From Gnetum montanum (lineage: Eukaryota > Streptophyta > Gnetopsida > Gnetales > Gnetaceae), in NCBI GenBank assembly GCA_015680685.1, contig MNCI01021000.1, positions 310,887-374,886 on the forward strand: 64,000 nt of DNA. Direction: 5' to 3'. Of this stretch, positions 47,926 to 56,929 are shown piece by piece. The position numbers were made by a program, and so were the translations under genes. Positions within the stretch are counted from its first letter, which is position 1; the number at the start of each line of letters is the position of its first letter. Below the pieces are notes generated by a model. It made no database searches and was not told the origin of the DNA. It saw only the letters and a list, made by a program, of their open reading frames with translations.

Positions 47926-48460
47926 GATCGCCAGTCGTCTTCTATTGCAGCGATGATTTAAACATAACAGATAGAAATATCATAAGACCATGCAATGCTT
48001 TATTGAATGATCATAAACATGTTGTAATACAGTAGAAATGATCAATGTACAAACCCTAGGCCCCGTGAAGGGATTTGCCAATTGAAGATGTCAACCCCAC
48101 AAAACACACGGTGGGGCAGCCATCTGGTGCTAGCCATAGCAAGCTGCTGAGGGAACGCTCTTTGAGACACCGACCCTGCCCCTGCAATCGTACCCGAGGA
48201 GATGAGAGTCGGGGCTCTAACTACGAACACCCCAAAAGGCCCTAACCTGGGGGCGTGGGGGACAGCTCTCGCCCCGGGACATGCTCGCCCTGGTCCGAAC
48301 TACTGTTTAAGGAATTGGGGATCGGACATATCACCCGCTAACGGGGATGCCTGAGGCAGTCGGGACTTGGGGGGCCCTAGGGTTTGGGCATGCTATCGGT
48401 GTGGGTCAGCAGTTGTGGCCTACGCTATACTGGTGTATAGTCTAGGTTGTATTTACTATT
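47926..48460. other. GC- and CpG-rich island of unknown nature
   Basis: Composition changes sharply from the AT-rich surroundings: runs such as GGGGGCGTGGGGG, CTCGCCCCGGGAC and GTCGGGGCTC. A minus-strand 62-codon frame (48042-48230) shows no family. I recognise no rRNA, tRNA or organelle sequence. It could be the unmethylated flank of a gene fragment or a recent insertion. Confidence 0.45.
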
Positions 48461-48498
48461 TAGCTGTGGCGAACCATCACCACGCTCAATGCCATAGG

Positions 48499-48690
48499 CT
48501 GATAAGCCTAAATATTCTATAAGTATGCTTCGTGTCCCATAAACGGAAAGGTAGACTGATAAGCCTAAATATTCCATAAGTATGCTTTGTGTCCCATAAA
48601 CGGAAATGTCCCTGCAAGAAATGTCCCATAAACGGAAATGTCCCATAAACGGAAATGTCCCATAAATGGAAATGTCCCATAGAAGGATCT
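48499..48690 (+). repeat. Two-level tandem repeat (57-bp and 17-bp periods)
   Basis: CTGATAAGCCTAAATATTC starts at 48499 and again, one base changed, at 48556 (57-bp period). Each 57-bp unit ends in GTCCCATAAACGGAAA. The 17-bp word GTCCCATAAACGGAAAT then repeats from 48591, interrupted by one variant (GTCCCTGCAAGAAAT), to 48673, with a last partial copy. The array produces artificial minus-strand open frames with repeated MGHF-like peptides. Confidence 0.85.
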
Positions 48691-48699
48691 TCTATTTTC

Positions 48700-49835
48700 T
48701 TCTAAAGAAATCTCTTCTGTAATATTTTAATAATATAGGTTGCTCATCTTCTATTTCTTTTAATAAACACAACTAACATCTTTTATCCTTATGATACTCA
48801 TGGTTCTATCCTCCAATTTCAACTTGGAGATGATGCGATTCCCTTCTTACTTTGCTAATTAGTGCTCTTATGGATATTGGAATCATTGTAGGTGGATATT
48901 CTATTTCATGATCTCTACTACCTCTAATGTTTTGTTAGTAAAACTAAAGCTTTCTTTTTTTTGTTGTATTTGTGCTTCATTTTTCATATCTCCAAAACTT
49001 TGTCTATAACAAGTTTCCAAGCTTGTTTTAAATTTAATACTACTAATATAGTTAACATCATGTTTTTAAAGTCACAATTGCTCTTTATGGAACCACTTTT
49101 TTTGTTGAAATTTTCAAATGATCTTTCTTGAGTTGTTATTACTATTTTTGTTATCACAAGTAAGATCCTCTACTATAATGAAACATTTGAAAATGCTTTT
49201 GTTCAACATATGAAGCATTGGGTTATGTAGTAGAATACACCATATGTAACTGATACGTTTTGTATAAATATCTTTTATTGAAATGCAAATTTGGTTTGAT
49301 AAATAGAATTGACATTTTAAAACTATTTCATGTATTAATACATTGTTTTATTTTATCATTTGAATGTGTGCATACCAAGCTAGGATAATCATTCCTTTGA
49401 TTGCTTAACTTGGTTTGCACTTAAGAAAAACAAAAACGAAAATAAAACAAAATAATTTTGTAATTTATTAAAATATTTAAAAATAGTGCATTCTTATGGA
49501 GTTAAAAGCATTAACATCTTACTCGTTTATAATTTTATTATGATAATTTTCTTTCTAATATTTGGATGTATATGTGTTTTTATGGAAATTCCAAAGTAAG
49601 CTGAATCCTAAAGAGACGCATGACGCAGGCCGCATGCAAAAAATCCGTGCATACAGAGACATGAATTTGCATGGGTACATCCGTACATGTACATTGCAGT
49701 GTAATGTAATGTACATCATTGCATTTTATTTCATTTCACGTCTCCACTCCACTCAACATATCCACGCAACAACTTTACGCCTCCAACTTCAATTCCTCTT
49801 ATTGCGGCTATGGTACCTGAAGTTGTCCGTGTAGA
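48700..49835. other. AT-rich region downstream (minus sense) of the LRR exon
   Basis: No gene recognised. A 90-codon plus-strand frame at 49562-49834 lies antisense to the 3' flank of the LRR fragment and shows no domain. Confidence 0.45.
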
Positions 49836-49839
49836 AAAC

Positions 49840-50405
49840 CTAGACATGATGATGAGGATGATGATAAAGAAAAGGAGGACGCAAATAATAATTATTCTCC
49901 AACTTCCCATACAACTCCTTATCCAACACCAACACTCTCAACGATTTCATTTTCATAAAATCATTTAACCATGCATCATCCCAACTATCAATCCTTGTCC
50001 AGTGCAGCGTGTGCAGAGATTTAAGAGTGCACACATCTCTGCCCACATTTCTTAGAGATCTGCACCCTCGGAATGCCAACTCCGTCAACGAAGATAGCCT
50101 TCCAAAGTCGCGCGACAGTTGTTTCAGTCTTTCGCATCTCAATTTGAGCACGTGAAGATATTCCATGTTAGCAAAGTTGTGTGGAAGCTCTTTTAACGTA
50201 TGACACCATATACTGAGCTCTCTGATACTGAGCATACACAACTCCTCTGGCAGTGTCAACTCCTCTTTCATCCACAGTAAGTGGAGGTTCAAGGATCTGA
50301 GGTTTTTCAACTTTGCCACGTTGCTCATGCTCCACCTGCCCAGGAGAATGTCCCATGACCATTTGTTGCTCTTCAAATACAAATACCTGACCTCCACAGG
50401 AATCT
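49840..50405 (-). CDS. LRR exon fragment of an NLR-type resistance protein
   Basis: About 188 open codons end at a stop (49840-49842). The protein shows successive leucine-rich repeats of the plant NLR type: LRSLNLHLLW, IRELSIWCHTLKELP, LHVLKLRCERLKQL, LTELAFRGCRSL, LHTLHWTRID and LRVLVLDKEL, at 23-26 residue spacing. This would be part of the pathogen-sensing C-terminal domain of an NB-ARC-LRR receptor, cytoplasmic. No NB-ARC or TIR/CC part is in the window. The upstream end fits a 3' splice site (CTATTCAG, ending at 50406) after a pyrimidine tract made of CCTATT repeats. A start Met at 50448 would lie inside that tract, so I favour an exon start near 50405. It has no internal stop, unusual for this window. 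It could be a last exon or a captured fragment. Confidence 0.7.
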
Positions 50406-50440
50406 GAATAGAATAGGAATAGGAATAGGAATAGGAGGAG
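50406..50440 (-). other. Candidate 3' splice site with microsatellite pyrimidine tract
   Basis: In minus sense a (CCTCCT)(CCTATT)n tract leads to TTCTATTCAG and then into the LRR frame. Polypyrimidine plus CAG is the plant acceptor form, here built from a simple repeat. Confidence 0.5.
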
Positions 50441-50462
50441 GAGGACACAAATATAGTAGTTA

Positions 50463-50990
50463 CCTAAGAAGTAATAATAATCATACACAAACAGCAGATT
50501 CGTAAGTGGACCCACCACAGCAGATTCATGAGCGAGTTGCCATCATCTTAAGCATTGAGCACGCGGCAAGTTGCCATCATCTTAAGCCTTGAGTTGCCAT
50601 CATCTTAAGCCTTGAGCAAGCGGCAAGTTGCCATCATCTTAAGCCTTGAGTTGCCATCATCTTAAGCCTTGAGCACGCGGACGTCGGCGATTGCTTCAGG
50701 ATCCAAGACGTCCTCCAACTCCAACGCATAGAAAAACCCGCGCCAGCCATCCAGAACGCCATCCTGAGCCAGGGACGGGCACGTCGTGGCGAAGTCAGCC
50801 ATGTCACGGTCACCGAGAGCGCGGGCCAGCAATGCGGCACCATAGTAGGCGTTGAGCGCCTTGCTGACGCTCTCTTGGTTTCGCCTGTTCCCAAACTCGG
50901 TCAGGAACGGAGCTTCCACCAGTCTAAGTGCCGGAACCACGGAAAGTGGCGAGAGTCATGCAGCCTTCGCCTCCTGTTTCTCTCCTATTT
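50463..50990 (-). pseudogene. GH81 endo-1,3-beta-glucanase C-terminal fragment (broken)
   Basis: GH81 enzymes cleave beta-1,3-glucan, in plants chiefly pathogen wall glucan. In minus sense the fragment begins with FRHLDWWKLRS (about 50960-50925). A small deletion shifts the frame, and TEFGNRRNQESVSKALNAYY follows (about 50905-50845); the NQES block carries the family's catalytic Glu. Then come GAALLARALGDRDMADFA (50844-50790), GWRGFFYALE (about 50740) and ADVRVLKA with a stop at 50662. The family's final segment, DDGNSLMNLLWWVHLR, is encoded only after a tandem array, at about 50547-50501. Frameshift, premature stop and missing N-terminal region make it a pseudogene. CpG content is gene-like. 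It abuts the LRR exon on the same strand. Confidence 0.75.
50536..50680 (-). repeat. Minisatellite made from the GH81 DDGN codons
   Basis: A 23-bp unit (contains TTGCCATCATCTTAAGC; DDGN is encoded on the minus strand) occurs five times: 50536-50558, 50570-50592, 50593-50615, 50627-50649 and 50650-50672. An 11-bp spacer GCACGCGGCAA or GCAAGCGGCAA follows the first and third, giving a 57-bp higher-order unit. The unit matches the place where GH81 has LKA-F-DDGN, so the array arose inside the coding sequence, with a stop (TAA) in every copy. Confidence 0.9.
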
Positions 50991-51139
50991 CATGCCCTGA
51001 TCCACGCTTCGATGCTGTTCTGATCCACGCGTGATTTCTGTCTTCGGCTAAAATGTTGGATCTGCATCTGCGCAGAACTCGAGCCCTCCTACTGCTCTGT
51101 GCACTGTTTTCACGCATTATGTATGTATTTATAAGAATG

Positions 51140-51420
51140 CAAAGGACGTAATCTTTGATAACACATTAGGGTTAGGGTTATGCACAAAGTTGCGTTACTG
51201 GCCTCTCTCGAATTTGAATTACACGTCAGCGTTATTCACAAAGTTGTGTTACAGAAATAGTGTATATGGAATTTTACACGTCAGCATCACACGTTAGCAG
51301 CGTTGCGCAAAAAATAGCGTTCCCGAAATGGGCCGTGAGAAAGTCAACGCTGGTCAGCGTTACGCACAAAATATTAGCGTTCCCGATTTCTCACTGGTAA
51401 TGGCCTATCGGCCAAATAAT
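51140..51420 (+). repeat. CpG-rich imperfect tandem repeat upstream of the GH81 fragment
   Basis: Four diverged copies of a motif of the form CAGCGTT-N-CGCACAAA...TAGCGTTCCCGA start near 51165, 51225, 51290 and 51350. CpG density is far above that of the surrounding DNA. It ends at a GGCCTATCGGCC inverted word near 51401. Confidence 0.6.
51166..51180 (+). repeat. Short interstitial telomere-like repeat
   Basis: TTAGGGTTAGGGTTA is two and a half TTAGGG units, not the usual plant TTTAGGG. It is too short to imply a telomeric origin. Confidence 0.6.
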
Positions 51421-53070
51421 TAACATTATTATTAATGTACTAATTATCATAGAATTAATTAGTGATATTCTCATGAGGTTTCAATATCATTTATTTGAAT
51501 AGCTATAAGGTTAATACTAACTTAAACTAGCCATGGCTAGGCCTCATAGTTGGGAATCTTAGCTCTCTAGGCCACCCTTATTTTAAATCACCTATTGGAT
51601 TATGTTTATTACAAGTATTAACCTTACAACTATCCTAAGATCGAAGCCTCTCACTATCACATAATGTTTTTTGATACAAGGTTATATGCCATTAGGTTGA
51701 AGAGCTAACTGTGAATTCAACTTTACCATGGCAAGACTATCCAAGCAACATATCACTAGGTTGGAAAACGTTTCTAATAAACCTTACCATAACAAGTCCT
51801 ACTATCTCTTTATCAATTATCCTACTAATATTAACTACAGACCACCAAGTTTTTGGACCAACTATAGAGTTAAATTATTATGACTGACTAGTCAAATTAT
51901 TACCTCCTAGCTTTCCAAAATCTTCAACACATTAATATACATCAAAAATATCCACTAGTTATTGTTGTTAGATGTTGTATTTTTATTCAAAGTTATCATT
52001 GTCATGAAACTCTACATAACATGCTAAAATTCTATCAACACAATAGAAAGATGATGATGCAACATGTCAAAAAAATGGAAAGAAAATATGAAAATGAAAA
52101 CTAGGATCATTTGCAAAAGTAACAATAATAAATTAGTGTCATAATAGTAGAAGAAGAATAATTGATAAGGTATCTTTAAAAAGGATTGAAACTTAGGGAA
52201 AAGTGATGAAAGAAGGGATAATTTCTTTACCTTAAGAGATCAAATGATAGAACAATTTCACTAATTAAGAATAAGTTTATATCTAGTGACCTTCAAGAGA
52301 TATAATATACAACCATGAGTAAGAGAGTAAGAGTGAGAGAGAGAAAGATATGCATAATTGACTCTAAGAAAGCTAGTCTTGCTATGTATTTATAGACATA
52401 ACATAGAGTTTGGAAAATTCCAATAATAACAATGTAATTCCAAGATTGAGTCACATGTATCCATAAAATAGTTAAAATGGTCCACTAGTAGCTATATCCA
52501 TGCATTCAAGTCACCAAAAAATACTAGATATAGCCAACATTGCTCAACAATGGATTTTAGATATATAAAATAAAATAAGAAAATAATTGGAATAAAAATT
52601 AATTAAATATTTAACATTCCTTTAGACCATATTCTTACATTATTTCAAAAATATTATAATAATATACAGATACAAAAGAAAAAAAATATAAATAATAAAT
52701 ATAAACTACCACTAATGGACCGCCATCATCTTCCAACCTGTCCTTCACAAAAAGCATCAAACATTAGTAAATATTAAGAAATAATGTTCAAGAAATAAAA
52801 TGAGATAATATCAATAATTTTAAAATATATATTATAAGAGAAAGGTCCATGGTTCAAACATATCATTAACATAGAATAAAACATTTATAATTACTAAGAG
52901 ATTCTAAGATCAAATCTCACTAATACATAAGCAATTATTTCAAGATATATTTTACATAAGATTATAAGATAATATATCATGATGTACCTATCATAAAATA
53001 TAAATGTATCAATAATACATGTAAATAACTAGTCAAGGATTCTAGCCTCAAGATGCATAGCCATAAGCAT
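51421..53070 (-). other. Unassigned, probably LTR-derived DNA
   Basis: No coding content. A minus-strand TATA-like box (TCTATAAATA, 52387-52396) and a GAGAGAGAG run (about 52330-52345) suggest a promoter of a minus-strand LTR, but no ends or primer site were found. Confidence 0.35.
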
Positions 53071-53079
53071 AAGCATAAA

Positions 53080-54155
53080 AGAGATACTAGAATATACTAA
53101 CATATACCACTAGTCATAATACAATATAATATTGGATCATATTATATTAACATACATCATTATTCTTGAAACAATCCCCAATAAATTCACATTATAACCC
53201 ATGGCCAAACTTCTTTGTAATTTGGTGGAAAAATAAAGGCAAATACAATTGTCTTATTTCCCCAAAAATCTGGCATTATGGCCTCATGTTACTATAGTCT
53301 AAGACCTCATGCATCCTAGCTTACGAAAGCTACATAACTCATGTATGCCAACTTATGGAAGCTAATGATGCTTCAAAATCTATAAGATTTTCTATCTTAG
53401 CCTTGTATGCTGAGCATTATAGTTTTTTATGGTAAATAGCAAACAAAGATGGTGTACAAAAGTTGGATTTTAATCTTGTATGTTAGACATCGATTTTAAC
53501 ACTAGGTATCATTCAAAGGTAGTGTTAGAGAATGAAAATTAGCTAAAATTGTTAATATACTACATGAAGGTGTCCTAGGTATGATAAAATTTGCTAGACA
53601 TCTACAACAATCATCACATAAACAATCAGTGATAAATTAGGAAATCGGAGGCTTATTTAAATAGCATTCCATTTCATTGGAAGGACACTTGGCATTTTTT
53701 TTCTACATTGAATTGAGACTTTAAAGCAATGTAGATGCCCAAGAGTTCATGATGACCACCATCATTTTTTCATTATGTAGACCACCAATCAATCAAGTGA
53801 AGTTAAGGAGCAGATCCATGTGGATATGTTGTAGAATACACCTTGTCATTGTATTATATCTTAAGGATGCTATTGCATCTTTTGGGTTTTCTAAAACCCT
53901 AAATATATATCTCCTAAAAATTTGATTATAACATTTTATTTCATAGCCCATTTAGGTCTTTAATTTTATGTTTTAAAATTGAGATGATTCATTTGCATTT
54001 TTTTATCACTTGGTAATAGAACCTCTAAGTTATCATTCAATCAGCAAGACCATTTGAGGTGCCTATAAATCCTTGTTGAGGCTTACAGACCTATAATTTA
54101 AACTCATCTAACAAGATTATTTAATCCTCGAGCACTAAATTTTTCCATCACTACA
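53080..54155 (+). repeat. Tat-like gypsy LTR, copy 4 (5' LTR)
   Basis: Closest in order to copy 1: TTTGTAATTTGGTGG (53213), CTTATTTCCCCAAAA, CATCCTAGCTTACG and a final CACTAAATTTTTCCATCACTACA ending at 54155, followed by the family primer site. The start is approximate. Confidence 0.65.
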
Positions 54156-54158
54156 ATA

Positions 54159-54179
54159 TTTCGCACTAAAAGGAGGGCC
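54159..54179 (+). other. Primer-binding site of the Tat-like family, copy 4
   Basis: CGCACTAAAAGGAGGGCC follows the LTR end by a few bases and matches the sites at 32313 and 34560. Confidence 0.6.
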
Positions 54180-54599
54180 TCTATCTAACTTCTTCATCTA
54201 AACCTATTGTAGTGTTTTCTTGTCTAAATCTATTTTTTGTAGTTTAATGAAAAAATCATTTTTTGTTTTATCTATTGTAGCACAACTAGTTTTTTTCCAA
54301 AACATAATTTTTTCTGCACTAGTTATAGTATAGTTGGCAACATAGTCCTCTCTCCATAAAACATGTAACTTTGAATTTTTTTAATTGTTTTTATTGTAAT
54401 GCATAGCATCCCTACCCATCATACACAAGACAAAATCTAATAATAATAATCATAATGATTTTTAATTTTATAGTTATGGTTGTAGTGCATATGCTAGAAC
54501 CTCTTCCTAATTTTTTAGCATTAGCAAAACCTTCTAGCTTACTACTCAAGTTGATACTTCATTGATGCCTTTTCATCTTTCCACCATATTATCACTTAA

Positions 54600-56900
54600 C
54601 CTCCCCTACATTTCCCCTAAACTAGATGGAGTTCATGTTTATGACCCAAAAGACCCAGCAGACATAGAGTGTAGATAGTCACTTAGGTAGAGGGGAAAGA
54701 ACCCAAACTTCATTATTACTAATGAGGAATTTTATAACTTCCTATGTGCCAAAAAATAGGCTAGTCTCCTCATACCACATTCTAAGTATGATGCTAAGCG
54801 TTAGTTTCAAATCATAAATTGGAATGGAAAAGAATACATCCAATCAAAAAATGACAATATCCCTTTAATCGATTTCTATGCTCACCTATTAATACAACTT
54901 TAGATGTTGATGAGTGAAGTTAGGGTATTTTCTCAGATGTACACATTGAGGAGAAAAAATGAATTTGAGGTCAAACAAGAATCATAAAAATTTATTAAAA
55001 ACCTCTTCCAACAATCGGCTTCCCTAACAACTATTCCATATTTTACATCTCTTGTGTCATCTGTAGGACAAGTTCCTTAACATTCTTCCTCTTTTGTTCA
55101 TCCCATAGTGTTTAGATCAAAACCTATTATCACCACACATAAATCTCAATTGATGCATCAATCTACTTCCTTTTTTTTCATTAATGCCCTTTGCAACACA
55201 ACCTTGCTTCAAATGATCATCATCCATGGTGTTTACCACATCTCATTCTTTCTTCATCTTGGTGGGCTCCTCTATGAGACCCTAGGCTATGAAATCTTCT
55301 CACACCTCTTTTGTCCCCTTCATCCCCCAAGTCCTAATTCAAGCCTTATTTTTTTTGTTTAACACTTCTGACACCATGATCACCCAGCCTCTTACATCAT
55401 TACCACTACCCATTGCATAGCCCCAAGCCTCCCAACACCCTCCACAGCCATCTACACAAATGCCACAATCCATGGGGATGCTCCAAGGTCTAGATCAATC
55501 CTTCTAGATTATCCAAGACCTCACGAAATATCTACAAAACCTCAAAGCCTCTACTACTTAGATAGTTAAGAGAAGGGATTTCTACCAACATGATCACATT
55601 AGTCCTACTATCCCACATATAACTCTTTTTGTTGGCATTCCCATCCCTAGTTTACCAAATACAATGGTTATGATGATTCCAAATCATACCTCATTACCTT
55701 CTATTTCAAGTACTTATTGTTACAAGGTTGACCTCATACCATTATGATTGTCTTCCCTATGTTCCTCATCGAGAAAGCTTTGGATTGGTAGTGTGCATTA
55801 TCTCAAGGATCCAATATATCACTAGAGGACTTAGTTTTATAGTTCATTAACCATTTCAAGTATAACTTAAAATCTGATATGACTCTTGAACAATTGATAA
55901 AATTAAAGTAGGGGCTTCTTGAACCTATGAAAAAGTTCATACAATGATATAATTCTCTTCTAAATGAGATTCCTAAACCCATAACTAAGACACATCTTCT
56001 AGCCACATTCAAGATAGTAGTTAATGACTTTAGTAAGTACAAACTCTATTACATAGATCCATAGTCCCTTATTCAAGCTTTCTCATAAATGTAAAACATA
56101 GAGGATGCTGCTAAAGTTGGCCAATATCTTGCCTATGTGACATACAAGAATTAATATACATGAAATAATAGGGAAAAAGGGAAGCAAAACCATGTAGTTG
56201 TAGCCACTGTGGCCAAAGAAAATAAGATAATGTAGGGGCTAAAAACAAATCAACCAAAGTATCCTATGACCATAGCTCAACCTTCAATGTTGAGAGCCTC
56301 TACATCTAACCAATATACTCCTAGCTTCAAGAGGAAGGATTGATCCAAATATATAAAGTTACCCTTGAAACCATTTGAGATCCTTGACTATTTGCTCAAA
56401 AGTGATCATATCCAATATAAGCAAATAACTAAGAATGCCTATAAGATTCATGATCATCTATGGGAAATTGCTAAGGATCCCACTATAGCAACGAAGGATG
56501 ATCCTCCAGTGCCAAAATATTTCAAACAAGATTGATTCTACCACTATTGCTAATTTCTTGGTCATGATATTGATTTTTGCTTGACCTTAAAGGGTGACTT
56601 GAAAAAAGATGATAGAAAATGAAGAGTTAGTGTTAGGTTCTTTCAACCCTATTAAGTCCTAGAACAAACACATGTATGTATACAAGGATCCATTAAATGG
56701 TAACAATGATCCCTATACAATAACCACATTAAACATCAGCAACAATTCTAAACCTTCTTGGGAGACATTTATGATTTGGGTGTCTCCTTGTGATGAAAGG
56801 GCTTCAACTTATTCACATTCAAGGAATTCTTTTATCATAATGATACCATGACTAGTGCCTCCCAAAGAACCATTTGTTATTAGAGTGCTACAACAACCCA
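54600..56900 (+). pseudogene. gag: Tat-like gypsy gag (decayed)
   Basis: An N-terminal block GVHVYDPKDPADIE (about 54640) and ITNEEFYNFL (54720) are followed by a proline-rich spacer and then the retrotransposon-gag domain: YNGYDDSKSYLITF (about 55670), EKALDW (55780), a block around 55850 with INHFKYNLKSDMTLEQLIKLK, MKKFIQ-YNSLLNEIPKPITKTHL (55930-56000) and FSKYKLY. C-terminal blocks KDDPPVPKYFKQD and FYHYC-FLGHD (about 56510-56570), then PYTITTLNISNNSK (56725) and SPCDERAST (56790), match the minus-strand gag at 32390-34530. Frequent stops show that it is inactive. The match ends near 56900. Confidence 0.75.
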
Positions 56901-56929
56901 TATTTAAGTAATGGTTGCAAAATGGTTGA

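Noticed and set aside
47926-48460. rRNA gene or organelle insertion
   Set aside because: GC-rich, but no conserved rRNA or plastid/mitochondrial segment could be recognised.
48425-48680. Minus-strand frames with repeated MGHF and LWDTKHTY peptides
   Set aside because: Produced by the 17-bp and 57-bp tandem repeats.
49562-49834. 90-codon plus-strand frame next to the LRR exon
   Set aside because: Antisense to the exon's 3' flank, with no domain, start context or partner.
50168-50518. 116-codon minus-strand frame upstream of the LRR exon
   Set aside because: It runs in another frame across the GH81 end, the pyrimidine tract and the LRR exon. The LRR and GH81 frames explain the sequence.
50634-50894. 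86-codon minus-strand frame in the GH81 region
   Set aside because: Alternative frame of the GH81 fragment; the family blocks are in the overlapping frame ending at 50662.
51166-51180. Interstitial telomere suggesting an ancient chromosome fusion
   Set aside because: Only two and a half TTAGGG units, and not the standard plant repeat; too short for that reading.
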